This document shows, in pieces, positions 1 through 10,179 of a stretch of 64,000 nt of DNA. The notes under the pieces were generated by a model. That model worked only from the letters and a program-made list of their open reading frames with translations. It was not told where the DNA came from and ran no database searches. Position 1 is the first letter of the stretch. The number at the start of each line of letters is the position of its first letter. The position numbers and the translations under genes were made by a program. The stretch comes from Rhodospirillaceae bacterium (GTDB lineage: Bacteria > Pseudomonadota > Alphaproteobacteria > Rhodospirillales > Rhodospirillaceae): NCBI GenBank assembly GCA_002737725.1, contig NSIP01000007.1:1-64000 (forward strand), written 5' to 3'.

Positions 1-345
1 GCAGCGTGCTTATCCCGTTTCGCCTGGACAAGCACATCGAGAACCTCGCCTTCGGCATCTACGGCTCGCCAAAGATAGGCCATGCGATCGTCGATCTTGA
101 GGTAGAGCCTCGTCCAGATGCCAGGTGGAGTGGGGCCTGGGCCGACGTTTGCGCAAGACCGATGCGATCCTCGGTCCGAAATAGTTCACCCAGCTCCGAA
201 CGGTCTCGTAGGAAACCGTGACGCCGCGTTCCGACAACAGATCCTCGACGTCGCGGAAGCTGAGCGTGAACCGGAGATATAACCAAATCGCCCGGTGAAG
301 GATCTCAGGCGGAAACCGGTAACCGGAATAGCTGATTTTATTCAT
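1..345 (-). pseudogene. IS6-family transposase, frameshifted, 5' part only
   Basis: The first 79 or so residues match the N-terminal region of IS6/IS26-type DDE transposases: an RFPPEI start, an LRFTLSFRDVEDLL helix-turn-helix-like segment, SYETVRSWV, then RPRPHSTWHLDE, which contains the first catalytic Asp. After WHLDE the frame is lost. The expected continuation (YLKIDDRMAYLWRAVDAEGE and on) is readable in the next frame, from about position 105 down to the window edge. Comparing the frames suggests one extra base in the GGCTCTAC stretch. The gene as written would give an inactive product unless the extra base is a sequencing error. The C-terminal catalytic half is outside the window. Confidence 0.85.
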
Positions 346-403
346 CAGCTTGGCTAACGGATGGTCAGTCTGGTCGCAGGGCTGCTGTCAATGTGACAAT
401 GCC
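1..403 (-). mobile_element. IS6-family insertion sequence, one end
   Basis: This is the right-hand end of an insertion sequence that runs off the left window edge. It holds the 5' part of an IS6-like transposase (to 345) and about 58 bases outside it. Read on the minus strand, the outer part begins GGCATTGTCACATTGACAG near 403, which resembles an IS6-type terminal inverted repeat. That end is tentative because the partner end lies outside the window and no target duplication can be checked. Confidence 0.6.
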
Positions 404-747
404 AACCGGAGGCGCCGGACCCACCACGCATAGCTTTTCTTAAGAGCGTAGCGAATTAGAAAAGCTGTTGCCCTGCCGGAGCGAAGTAATTGAGTCACTG
501 AGATCGCCTGACATTTGCAGTCTCTTCACGCCCGACTTCATCATACACATGATCTATAAGCTTGGATTGAATTTGTCGATCTATAAATGACAAAAATAAA
601 CCTTTCCAAAAAGATATTTGTCAACAGGCTTGTTGCGTTCTTCGGGCGGTGACGTGACAATACCGAAAGTATTACTGTATCACGGCGCCATTCGGATCTC
701 TTCTTAGCATAAGGCTAGGCGGGGGCCGGCCGTTCCAGGAGGCCAAA
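404..747. promoter_or_regulatory. Intergenic region upstream of the molybdenum enzyme operon
   Basis: No gene is visible in this 344-base stretch. It contains a perfect 9-base inverted repeat (432-440 with 458-466, AGCTTTTCT and its complement, 17-base loop). Nearer the gene is a small dyad AATAC-CGAAA-GTATT (659-673), about 75 bases before the start codon, which could be an operator. The segment around 540-620 is AT-rich. A clear ribosome binding site, AGGAGG, lies just before the ATG at 748. No -10/-35 pair can be assigned with confidence. Confidence 0.35.
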
Positions 748-3705
748 ATGAAATTTTCAGTCCTACTATGGGGATTGGTCCAAGCTTTGAGATTGGCGGC
801 GCGGTTTTATCCGGCCTTCGCGGCCCGTTTGCGGGAACGCAACGTTATTGCTCAGTTTAAGATTCGGGACAATTCGGCTGGGCGCTGGATCGCGTTTGAG
901 AACGGCAAGGTCAAATCAAAAAGCGGCATTCACCCGAAGCCGGATGTGACGATCTTTTTCCAAAACGAAGCGATTGCCGTAGAGTTTTTGACGCCCCCCT
1001 TTGACCAGCTTGTGCGGATCGATGCGGCCAAAAATTTCAAAGTTGGCATGGACGGTCCCGATGAGTTGGTCGTTTGGTTTGCATCCACGCTGACATTTAT
1101 GACGACGGTGGGATGGAAGAGCGGCACCGATATGGGTAACGGCGTCATGCGTTATACCAACGGTACCAATGGGGGGCCGATCTTTGTGTACGTCAAGGAT
1201 GGCAAAATCGTCCGCCTCACGCCCATGGAATTCGATGATGATGACGCGCCATCGTGGTCCATTAAAGCTCGCGGCAAGACTTTTACGCCGCCACGCAAGA
1301 CGTCATTGGCCTCCCATGGCTTGGCGCTTAAGTCGATGGTCTATTCCAAGGATCGCATTAACTATCCCATGAAGCGGGTCGACTTTGATCCTGATGGCAA
1401 CCGCAACATTCAAAATCGCGGGAAGTCTGAATTTGTGCGCATCAGTTGGGATGAAGCGCTCGAGATTGTCGTCAAGGAAATCAAACGCGCCAAGGCCGTT
1501 GGCCGCGGGGCGATCCTTGCTGCCAGTGGCTCACATCACCAGTGGGGAAATTTCGGGCATTATCTCAGCGCCTTTGGCCGGTTCATCAATCTTGTCGGTT
1601 GCACCAAGGTCATGGGCAGTCCCGATAGTTGGGAGGGATGGTTCTGGGGCGCGATGCACCACTGGGGCAACAGCATGCGCCTGGGCACCCCAGAGTTCTA
1701 CGGCACGGTCGAAGACTGCCTGAAAGAGGCCGAGATGATCGTGTTCTGGTCCAGCGATCCCGATAAAACCTATGGCTACGAGGGAACCATTCGGCGTGGT
1801 TGGGCTAAGGAACTGGGCATCAAGATGGTGCACATCGATCCCTACCTCAATCACACCGCAGCGCTGATGGGTGGCAAGTGGTTCGCGCCCAAGCCCGGCA
1901 CGGATGCAGCACTTGCCCAAGCGCTGTGTCACGTGTGGATCACGGAGGGGCTTTACGACAAGGAGTTTGTTGAAAAACGATCCACCGGATTCGAGGAATG
2001 GAAGACTTACATCCTTGGGCAAGCCGACGACACACCAAAGACACCTGAATGGCAGGAAGCCGAGACGGGAATTCCCGCACGCGAGGTCAGAGCACTGGCG
2101 CGAGAGTGGGGACGTAAGAAAACGTATCTCGGCGCGGGAAGTTGGGGGTGTGGTCTTGGAGGTGCGGGTCGCGGACCTATGGGTGCGCAATGGGCGCGGA
2201 TGATGGCCATCCTCGGGGCGATGCAGGGCTACGGACGGCCCGGTGTGAACTTCGGGAATCTGCAATTCGGTGCGCCGTTGGACTTTTCCTTCTATTTCCC
2301 AGGGTACTCTGAAGGGGGGATGTCTGGCGAACTAACCCAGAGCGCTAACGCAGCCAACAATTATCAGCGGATGCCGCACATCGTGACCATGAATTCAGTA
2401 CGGCAGTCTATTCCTCGGAAATTCATACCCGAGGCGATTATTGACGGAAAAGCCGCCGGCTTTGTGACGGACGTCTCGAGTGTTCAGGGCCAATTCCAAA
2501 GGACTGGCTACCCGGCGGCAGGGCACGCCAAAATTGAGATGATGTACAAATATGGAAGTTCATCATTCGGGACGCAGATCAACGGCAATCGTTACGTGAA
2601 GATGTATCAGTCGGAGAACTTGAAGTTTGTCGTCAACCAATCGATCTGGTGGGAAGGCGAGACAAAGTACGCCGACGTTATTTTGCCGGCCTGCACGGTG
2701 TTTGAGCACTGGGATATTGGCGAATGGTACAACGTGGGCACTGGTTATGTGCATCACATGTATTCGATGAACAATCACCGCGTCATATCGTTACAGCACA
2801 AGTGCATTGAGCCTCTGGGCGAGTCGAAGTCCGATCACGATATCTTCCTTGAAATTTGCAAACGTCTGGGCCTGGGCGCGGTCTACTCAGAGGGTGGCAA
2901 TACCGAGCTTGATTGGTGCAAACGGGCTTTCGATTCTTCCGATATGTCGAAACACACGACCTGGAAGAAGTTTCTCAAGAAGGGTTATTACGTCGTGCCG
3001 CCTGTTTCTGAAGGAACACGTGCGCCCACTGCCAATCGCTGGTTCTATGAAGGGCGGAACAAGGATGTCCCCGAGCCCTATCCATTGCCGGCCGATTACG
3101 TCGCCGACTATGGCAAAGGGCTGCAAACACCTTCAGGCAAGTTCGAGTTCGTGGCGCAGACGCTCAAGAACATTGATGATCCGGAACGCCCACCGCTGAA
3201 CAAATATATCCCGACCTATGAGAATTCGAAGAAGGATGCGCGCTTTAAAGACTTTCCTCTGCAGCTCCTTTCGCCACACTCACGCTATCCCTTTCACATC
3301 ATGGGTGATGAGCGGGGCTGCACCATTCGCGACATCAAAGAGCACCGCGTGCGGGTTGACGACCACGAATACTTGGTCGCCATTATCAACCGGCAGGATG
3401 CAGAGGAGCGGGGAATCAAAGGCGACGACCTTATTCGTTTGTGGAACTACCGCGGCTCGGTTGTTTGCGCGGCGTATGTGACCGATCGGGTTAGGCCGGG
3501 CATCGTCACCGCCCCCACAGCCTCGGCCGAATTCAGGCCCGTGGGCGAGCCGGGCAATTCGACCGATCTGGGGGGATGCGTGAATTTGCTCACGCCCAGT
3601 GAGAATATGACGCCACTCACCCATAGCATTAAGCCCAATGCCGCGCTGATCCAGATGGAAAAATGGACCGGTGTTGACACCTGGCGGCGCCAGGAGGCCG
3701 TGTAA
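748..3705 (+). CDS. Pyrogallol-phloroglucinol transhydroxylase-type molybdopterin enzyme, large subunit, with SCP2-like N-terminal domain
   Basis: From about residue 135 to the end (985 aa) this closely follows the large subunit of pyrogallol hydroxytransferase (TthL), a DMSO-reductase-family enzyme with a bis-MGD molybdenum cofactor. Conserved marks are VYVKDGKIVRLTPMEFDD, ARGKTFTPPRKTS, GSHHQWGN (residues 261-268), PDSWEGW (292-298, with the Asp-Ser pair that in TthL is the active-site Asp and the Mo-ligating Ser), FYFPGYSEGG (515-524) and QSIWWEGE. No Tat signal or N-terminal FeS Cys motif is visible, as in TthL, so it is probably cytoplasmic. The first 125 or so residues are extra relative to TthL (about 875 aa) and resemble an SCP2 sterol-carrier fold (W-x-F-x-x-G-K-V, then pDvTI); that assignment is my inference. 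The stop overlaps the start of the small-subunit gene. The actual substrate is unknown: hydroxyl transfer on a polyphenol is the family precedent. Confidence 0.85.
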   Translation: MKFSVLLWGLVQALRLAARFYPAFAARLRERNVIAQFKIRDNSAGRWIAFENGKVKSKSGIHPKPDVTIFFQNEAIAVEFLTPPFDQLVRIDAAKNFKVGMDGPDELVVWFASTLTFMTTVGWKSGTDMGNGVMRYTNGTNGGPIFVYVKDGKIVRLTPMEFDDDDAPSWSIKARGKTFTPPRKTSLASHGLALKSMVYSKDRINYPMKRVDFDPDGNRNIQNRGKSEFVRISWDEALEIVVKEIKRAKAVGRGAILAASGSHHQWGNFGHYLSAFGRFINLVGCTKVMGSPDSWEGWFWGAMHHWGNSMRLGTPEFYGTVEDCLKEAEMIVFWSSDPDKTYGYEGTIRRGWAKELGIKMVHIDPYLNHTAALMGGKWFAPKPGTDAALAQALCHVWITEGLYDKEFVEKRSTGFEEWKTYILGQADDTPKTPEWQEAETGIPAREVRALAREWGRKKTYLGAGSWGCGLGGAGRGPMGAQWARMMAILGAMQGYGRPGVNFGNLQFGAPLDFSFYFPGYSEGGMSGELTQSANAANNYQRMPHIVTMNSVRQSIPRKFIPEAIIDGKAAGFVTDVSSVQGQFQRTGYPAAGHAKIEMMYKYGSSSFGTQINGNRYVKMYQSENLKFVVNQSIWWEGETKYADVILPACTVFEHWDIGEWYNVGTGYVHHMYSMNNHRVISLQHKCIEPLGESKSDHDIFLEICKRLGLGAVYSEGGNTELDWCKRAFDSSDMSKHTTWKKFLKKGYYVVPPVSEGTRAPTANRWFYEGRNKDVPEPYPLPADYVADYGKGLQTPSGKFEFVAQTLKNIDDPERPPLNKYIPTYENSKKDARFKDFPLQLLSPHSRYPFHIMGDERGCTIRDIKEHRVRVDDHEYLVAIINRQDAEERGIKGDDLIRLWNYRGSVVCAAYVTDRVRPGIVTAPTASAEFRPVGEPGNSTDLGGCVNLLTPSENMTPLTHSIKPNAALIQMEKWTGVDTWRRQEAV

Positions 3706-4562
3706 TGACCAACAAATGGAATCTGATTGTTGACGTCGCGCGCTGTGATAACTGCCGCAACTGCTTTCTCGCGACCAAGGACGAGCATATCGGCAACGAT
3801 TTCCCGGGTTACGCCGCCTCACAACCCGAACGCACGCATAGTTGGGTCGATATCAAGACGAAGGAGCGTGGAAGCTGGCCCATCGTCGAGGCGCACTTCA
3901 TGCCGGTGATGTGCAACCACTGCGATGATGCGCCATGCATGAAAGTCGCGAAGGACGGTGCGATCACCAAGCGTGCTGACGGCATCGTGATCATCGATCC
4001 TGTGAAATCGAAGGGGCAAAAAGCGATTGTTGACGCATGTCCCTACGGCGCGGTCTATTGGAATGAGGAAAAGCAGATCCCGCAGGCCTGGATCTTCGAC
4101 GCGCATTTACTCGACCAAGGCTGGACTAAGCCGCGCGTCGAGCAAAGTTGCCCAACCAGTGTGTTCCGTACGCTGAAGGTAACCGACGACGAGATGCGGC
4201 AGATTGCCAAGCAAGAAAGTCTTGATGTTCTGCTCCCGGAGCAAAACTCAAAACCTCGCGTTTATTATAAAAACTTGCATCTGATGACCTCGTGTTTCGT
4301 GTCTGGGTCCGTGGTGGTTCATGTCAAGGGCGTGGAAGAGTGTGCCGCAAATGCAGACGTCGTCCTGAAGCGTAATGGGGCCGAAGCCGGGCGCACCACT
4401 ACTGATGTCTTTGGAGAATTCAAGATTGATAAACTTGAACCGCGAAGTGGCCGATATGAACTGCAGGTCGGCTTAGAGCCTGCGCACAGCTTATCGCTAA
4501 CGTTAGATCTGGTTGATGACAGCCTGAACTTAGGTGTCATGACCCTCAACGCGAAGGCATAA
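3705..4562 (+). CDS. Transhydroxylase-type small subunit, iron-sulfur protein with one cluster's ligands missing
   Basis: This 285-aa protein matches the pyrogallol hydroxytransferase small subunit (TthS): ferredoxin-like Cys motifs, then KPRVYYKNLH and a C-terminal Ig/transthyretin-like domain (about 200-285). Cys are kept at 14, 17 and 20, at 70, 73 and 78, at 112 (CPYG) and at 149. The fourth Cys of motif I is Thr24, and the late CxxC of the family is replaced by Trp129-Ile-Phe-Asp132. The missing residues are those that jointly bind one cubane in related NrfC/DmsB-type subunits, so two of the three [4Fe-4S] clusters of TthS probably remain. The gene starts on the last base of the large-subunit stop codon, so the two are co-translated. 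It ends 127 bases before the convergent katG. Confidence 0.85.
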   Translation: MTNKWNLIVDVARCDNCRNCFLATKDEHIGNDFPGYAASQPERTHSWVDIKTKERGSWPIVEAHFMPVMCNHCDDAPCMKVAKDGAITKRADGIVIIDPVKSKGQKAIVDACPYGAVYWNEEKQIPQAWIFDAHLLDQGWTKPRVEQSCPTSVFRTLKVTDDEMRQIAKQESLDVLLPEQNSKPRVYYKNLHLMTSCFVSGSVVVHVKGVEECAANADVVLKRNGAEAGRTTTDVFGEFKIDKLEPRSGRYELQVGLEPAHSLSLTLDLVDDSLNLGVMTLNAKA

Positions 4563-4642
4563 GGCCCGAACTCAGGAGAGATGGCTATACTTTAGGCGGC
4601 ACGCAACTATGCCATGTGCATGTGTGAGTGCTTATGGGCGAG

Positions 4643-4680
4643 GTGATCTGACGCTGGATAAATTTCTAGCGTCAGATCAC
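4643..4680. terminator. Hairpin between convergent operons
   Basis: A perfect 13-base stem (4643-4655 pairing with 4668-4680, core TGATCTGACGCT) around a 12-base AT-rich loop lies between the transhydroxylase small subunit and the end of katG. Its place just after the katG stop suggests a bidirectional terminator. No strong T-run follows on either strand, so it could instead be an mRNA 3' stabiliser. Confidence 0.6.
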
Positions 4681-4689
4681 GAGGCAACC

Positions 4690-7053
<2,364 letters not shown>

Positions 7054-7172
7054 TCATGCAATTATCTTAGAATTATTCTAATATATAATCTAGCAGAAAA
7101 CCTGCCCACTTTCTGCCAAGCCATGGATGAGTATCGGTTGTCCTGGCCCGACGGGGGTATGAATCGCTCAGA

Positions 7173-7530
7173 TTATTTGCTGGTCGCGACGTAGACGGTA
7201 TCCCAATTTGCGCCCGGCGGATGGGCGCGATACTCTTGACGCGCTCCAAATACAAATCGTAAAGCTCGGTGATGTCGGCAGCCGCATCTTTAACCACTTT
7301 GCTGAGAGGGTTGCAGGATAAACAGTTCCGTTGATCACATCGACTGCTGAAACGTAGTTTTTCCGATACTCAGCGCTTGGCGTGAAGTAGATAATTTTGC
7401 TGCCCTTAAAATCCGTGGGGACGGTGTAGCAGTCCCGCGAGCCGCGCGGTCGCATCAACAACTCAGCGATACCAAAAGTTTCGGTGGCTTTGTCAGTGCC
7501 GGCCAAAAAAGCCACAGTGAAAGTTGATAC
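7173..7530 (-). pseudogene. Degraded gene remnant of unknown function
   Basis: A minus-strand reading frame from about 7530 (FLAGTDKATETFGIAELL, then KGSKIIYFTPSAEYRKNY) to about 7310 continues in a second frame (SKVVKDAAADITELYDLYLERVKS). It ends in a third frame (YRAHPPGANWDTVYVATSK, stop at 7173-7175). The three pieces read as one protein tail broken by at least two indels. I do not recognise the family. The 5' end is cut where the oppositely oriented HlyD remnant begins, so no start codon or signal peptide remains. Confidence 0.5.
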
Positions 7531-7791
7531 CTATGACTACGCCCGGTAAGGCGGAATTAGCGGCGAAGTCATTTCGGTTGCCCCAGACTCGACGGTTCCC
7601 GACGGCGGAACGCCCTATATCAAGGTGGTGATTCGCACTGCTAAACCCTATCTCGGAAGCGAATCGAACCCGTTGCAGATTCTTCCGGGAATGGGCACTT
7701 CAGTAGATATCTGCACAGGTTCGAAGTCGGTTCTGAGCTACCTTTTAAAGCCCTTTATTAAGCTGCGCGATGAGGCGTTCCGCGAACGCTA
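7505..7791 (+). pseudogene. HlyD-family type I secretion membrane-fusion protein, C-terminal remnant
   Basis: The plus strand reads KKATVKVDTYDYAR, a TAA stop at 7547-7549, then GGISGEVISVAPDSTVP, YIKVVIRTAKPYLG, NPLQILPGMGTSVDI and LSYLLKPFIKLRDEAFRER before a natural stop at 7789-7791. This is the C-terminus of HlyD/PrsE/LapC-type periplasmic adaptor proteins of type I secretion. The stop falls where the family has an aromatic residue, so a single substitution would explain it. About 300 upstream residues and any partner ABC transporter are absent, so this is a relic. It touches the minus-strand remnant, suggesting a deletion joint near 7505-7530. Confidence 0.75.
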
Positions 7792-8163
7792 GAACTGCAA
7801 TGTTGCCTCACGTGAGATGGCCTTAAGACATTAGGCCGAGCCATCCAAGATCAAGAAAAGCCTCAGAAAACATGGCTCAAATGAGTGTTGCGCTGCGCTA
7901 CTGAGCGCGGCTAGGCGCTAATCAACGATGCTCTAAAATTCTCGATGTCAGTCCAATCCTCAGACGAAACATTGCCTCAACGTCTCATACTCCAGCCCTA
8001 AAATGAGCATTTTTAAGCCCTGGAAGCCTGCTGGCTGTATGCTATTCCTGGGGGTCAACCCCTCAAAAACCCCTATAAATAGTGTATTTTGGCTTGCATC
8101 AGGCTTCTTGCTGTGATTCTCTCTTTCACGATTTAACGCGTGTTCTAAAAAAGGAAGGACCCC
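7792..8163. promoter_or_regulatory. Region upstream of the HU-family gene
   Basis: No coding region is visible here. The last 100 bases presumably carry the promoter of the HU-like gene. A CTATAAAT element near 8070 and TTGCAT near 8094 are candidates, but their spacing does not make a convincing promoter. GGAAGGA at about 8152-8158 is the ribosome binding site for the ATG at 8164. The part from 7792 to about 8040 looks like non-coding decay next to the HlyD remnant. Confidence 0.3.
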
Positions 8164-8466
8164 ATGGCCAAATCAGACACCGCCAAACAAGAGATCGTCA
8201 CTTTGAAGCATCTCGCAGAAACACTTGCCACGAACCATGAACTGTCCAAGAAGCTCGCAAACGAGATCTTGGTCGACTTCGTTGGCCAAATCACCAAGCA
8301 CCTGAAGAAGGGCAGCAAGATTCGTATCCCGGATTTCGGCATCATGCAGGTCCGTAAGCGCCCCGCGCGCATGGGTCGTAACCCTGCCACAGGCGAAGCG
8401 ATCAAGATTAAAGCCAGTAAGAAAGTTGCGTTCCGCGCTTCAAAGGCGCTAAAGGAAGCGGTCTAA
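8164..8466 (+). CDS. HU/IHF-family DNA-binding protein
   Basis: A 100-aa nucleoid-type protein. The N-terminal helices (LKHLAETLATNHELSKKLANEILVDF) would form the dimer body. The β-arm region with GSKIRIPDFGIMQV, then RPARMGRNPATGE, then IKIKASKKVAFRASKALKEAV, is the canonical HU signature. The N-terminus is about ten residues longer than E. coli HU. It stands alone, with a good ribosome binding site before it and a strong intrinsic terminator after it, as expected for an abundant protein. I cannot tell whether it is the main HU or a paralogue. Confidence 0.92.
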   Translation: MAKSDTAKQEIVTLKHLAETLATNHELSKKLANEILVDFVGQITKHLKKGSKIRIPDFGIMQVRKRPARMGRNPATGEAIKIKASKKVAFRASKALKEAV

Positions 8467-8501
8467 GCCGCCAGCGGATTTATCCGTGAATGCTAAAAAA
8501 G

Positions 8502-8527
8502 CCCGGACGGTTGTCCGGGTTTTTTTT
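8502..8527 (+). terminator. Rho-independent terminator of the HU-family gene
   Basis: A seven-base GC-rich stem CCCGGAC/GTCCGGG with a GGTT loop is followed at once by eight T residues. This is a textbook intrinsic terminator, 35 bases after the HU stop. The A-run before the stem lets it also act weakly on the opposite strand for the convergent DUF1428 gene. Confidence 0.93.
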
Positions 8528-8555
8528 ATTTTGAGCCGTGGCGGTTGGGGCTTGC

Positions 8556-8919
8556 TTAGCTTCCAACCAAGGCCTTAAAGCCACCGAAGATCATGCGCTT
8601 GGGATCGAACGGCATTTTCACTTTGCCCGACATGTAGGGGGACATGCGCTTGTCCTTCATCACCTTAGCCATGACGGCATAGCGGTGCTTGCGTGATTTG
8701 TAGGTGATGACCGAAAACCAAACGGTTTCGGTTTTCTTCAACTTCACGCTGCGCGGGAACGACGTTACTTTGCCTACGGGTGCATCGTCGGCGATGGCTT
8801 CAAAGTAAGCTACGGCCGCCGTGGGCCATCCATACCTTGCGACCCAGCTTGGCCATGCGAATATAGGCAGCCTTATTTTTGGTGGGGACGGGAATCACAA
8901 ATCCATCAACGTAGGTCAT
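8556..8919 (-). pseudogene. DUF1428 family protein gene, frameshifted
   Basis: Starting at the ATG at 8919, with a GAGGAAA-like site upstream, the frame reads MTYVDGFVIPVPTKNKAAYIRMA, the typical DUF1428 (COG5507) N-terminus, up to MAHGG near 8815. It then hits a stop within a few codons. The family sequence resumes in another frame as YFEAIADDAPVGKVTSFP and runs to MPFDPKRMIFGGFKALVGS with a stop at 8556-8558. One extra base in a GGCGGCCG run accounts for the break. Repaired, it would be about 120 aa, normal for this small family of unknown function. It converges on the HU gene. It is either a recent pseudogene or carries a one-base sequencing error. Confidence 0.8.
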
Positions 8920-9030
8920 GAAAGTTTTCCTCTCAAATGGGCTAATAATTTCAACCAGACACTTATTAGTGTTTTCTCATTGGGATACCTAAGTGACAAT
9001 ATGAAACATGCTTGAATGGGGAAAATTGTG

Positions 9031-10179
9031 ATGTCCGTTAAGTTCTTACTTTCGCGTCGCAGCACCATGGCTGCTGCCGGTAGCCTGATAGCGGTCAATT
9101 TTAGCGGCCTGGCATCGGCCGCACGTGAGAATCAGCTAGGATTGGTGCCCAAGGGCAAAATGAGAACGTGGCAGCTAGGCGAGCAAAAAAGCTTCGACAC
9201 ATTGGCATTGGTGGAGCGCCCTATCCCTAAACCAGGCCCCGGACAGGCGCTGATCAAGGTGCATTACGCGGGCATTGCCGCGCGCGATCAAGGCATTGCC
9301 ATGAACATGTTCCCCGTGCCGCCGGGCCCGCGCGCGGGCACGCTGATCCCCTTAAGCGAAGGATGCGGCGAGGTGCTGGCGGTGGGTGCCGGCGAAACGC
9401 GCATCAAGGTGGGCTGGCGGGTTACCGCGCCGCACTGGGCGCAATGGATCAGCGGGCCATGGTTGCCCGCCAACTATATCGCCGATGTAGGCAATACCAT
9501 TGATGGCTGGTTGGGCGAGTATGTGCTGATGCCGACAATGGCGTTGGTGCAGGTGCCCGACAACGTAACATCGGAGCATGCAGCCACGTTGTCAGGCTCG
9601 GGCGTCACTGCCTGGCACGCCCTGCAAGAGGTGGCGCATGTGCGCAGCGACGATACGGTGCTGACGTTGGGCACAGGCGGGGTATCGACTTTCGGATTGA
9701 TCTTTGCCAAGGCGGCAGGCGCACGGGTAGTTGTGACGTCGTCGTCCGATGCCAAGCTAGACCAGATGAAAAAGCTCGGCGCTGATATCACGGTAAACTA
9801 CAAAACTAATCCGCAATGGGGCAAAGAAGTCTTCGATAAAACCGGTGGCGTGAGCGTGGTGATGGAGAATGTAGGGCCTGCGACGCTCGATCAATCCATG
9901 ACGGCGTGTGGCAACAATGCGCGTATCGTGATGATCGGCACCGGTCGCCCACCTGCAACGCCGCCGAACATGAACGGCATGTATTTGAAGAACCTGATGT
10001 TGAAAGCTATCAGTGCAGGCAGCCGCACGATGATGGAAAACATGGTCGCTGCCATGTCCTACGGTAACCTCAAGCCGGTGATTGCGTTAAGCGTGCCGTT
10101 CAGCGATGCACGTCGGGCGTACACCGAAATCCGCGATGGCGATCATTTGGGAAAGATCGTGATAAAAATTGCGGGTTAA
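9031..10179 (+). CDS. MDR-superfamily NAD(P)-dependent alcohol dehydrogenase/quinone reductase-like protein with Tat-type signal
   Basis: A medium-chain dehydrogenase/reductase: a GroES-like domain (about 25-160), then a Rossmann domain with VLTLGTGGVSTFGL, a VVVTSSSDAKLDQMKKLGAD strand-helix, and a C-terminal GKIVIKI. The catalytic-zinc Cys/His pattern of classical alcohol dehydrogenases is not evident (GIAARDQGI where zinc enzymes have GICHTD), so it is probably a zinc-independent member. The first 35 residues contain SRRSTMAAAGSLIAVNFSGLASAA, a good twin-arginine signal, which is odd for an enzyme that normally uses a soluble nicotinamide cofactor. I prefer the ATG at 9031; an in-frame ATG at 9016 is possible. 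Its stop overlaps the stop of the convergent MATE gene by four bases. The substrate is not predictable. Confidence 0.8.
   Translation: MSVKFLLSRRSTMAAAGSLIAVNFSGLASAARENQLGLVPKGKMRTWQLGEQKSFDTLALVERPIPKPGPGQALIKVHYAGIAARDQGIAMNMFPVPPGPRAGTLIPLSEGCGEVLAVGAGETRIKVGWRVTAPHWAQWISGPWLPANYIADVGNTIDGWLGEYVLMPTMALVQVPDNVTSEHAATLSGSGVTAWHALQEVAHVRSDDTVLTLGTGGVSTFGLIFAKAAGARVVVTSSSDAKLDQMKKLGADITVNYKTNPQWGKEVFDKTGGVSVVMENVGPATLDQSMTACGNNARIVMIGTGRPPATPPNMNGMYLKNLMLKAISAGSRTMMENMVAAMSYGNLKPVIALSVPFSDARRAYTEIRDGDHLGKIVIKIAG

Noticed and set aside
1531-2265. 244-codon minus-strand frame
   Set aside because: It is antisense to the transhydroxylase large subunit, which is clearly coding; no independent signals support it.
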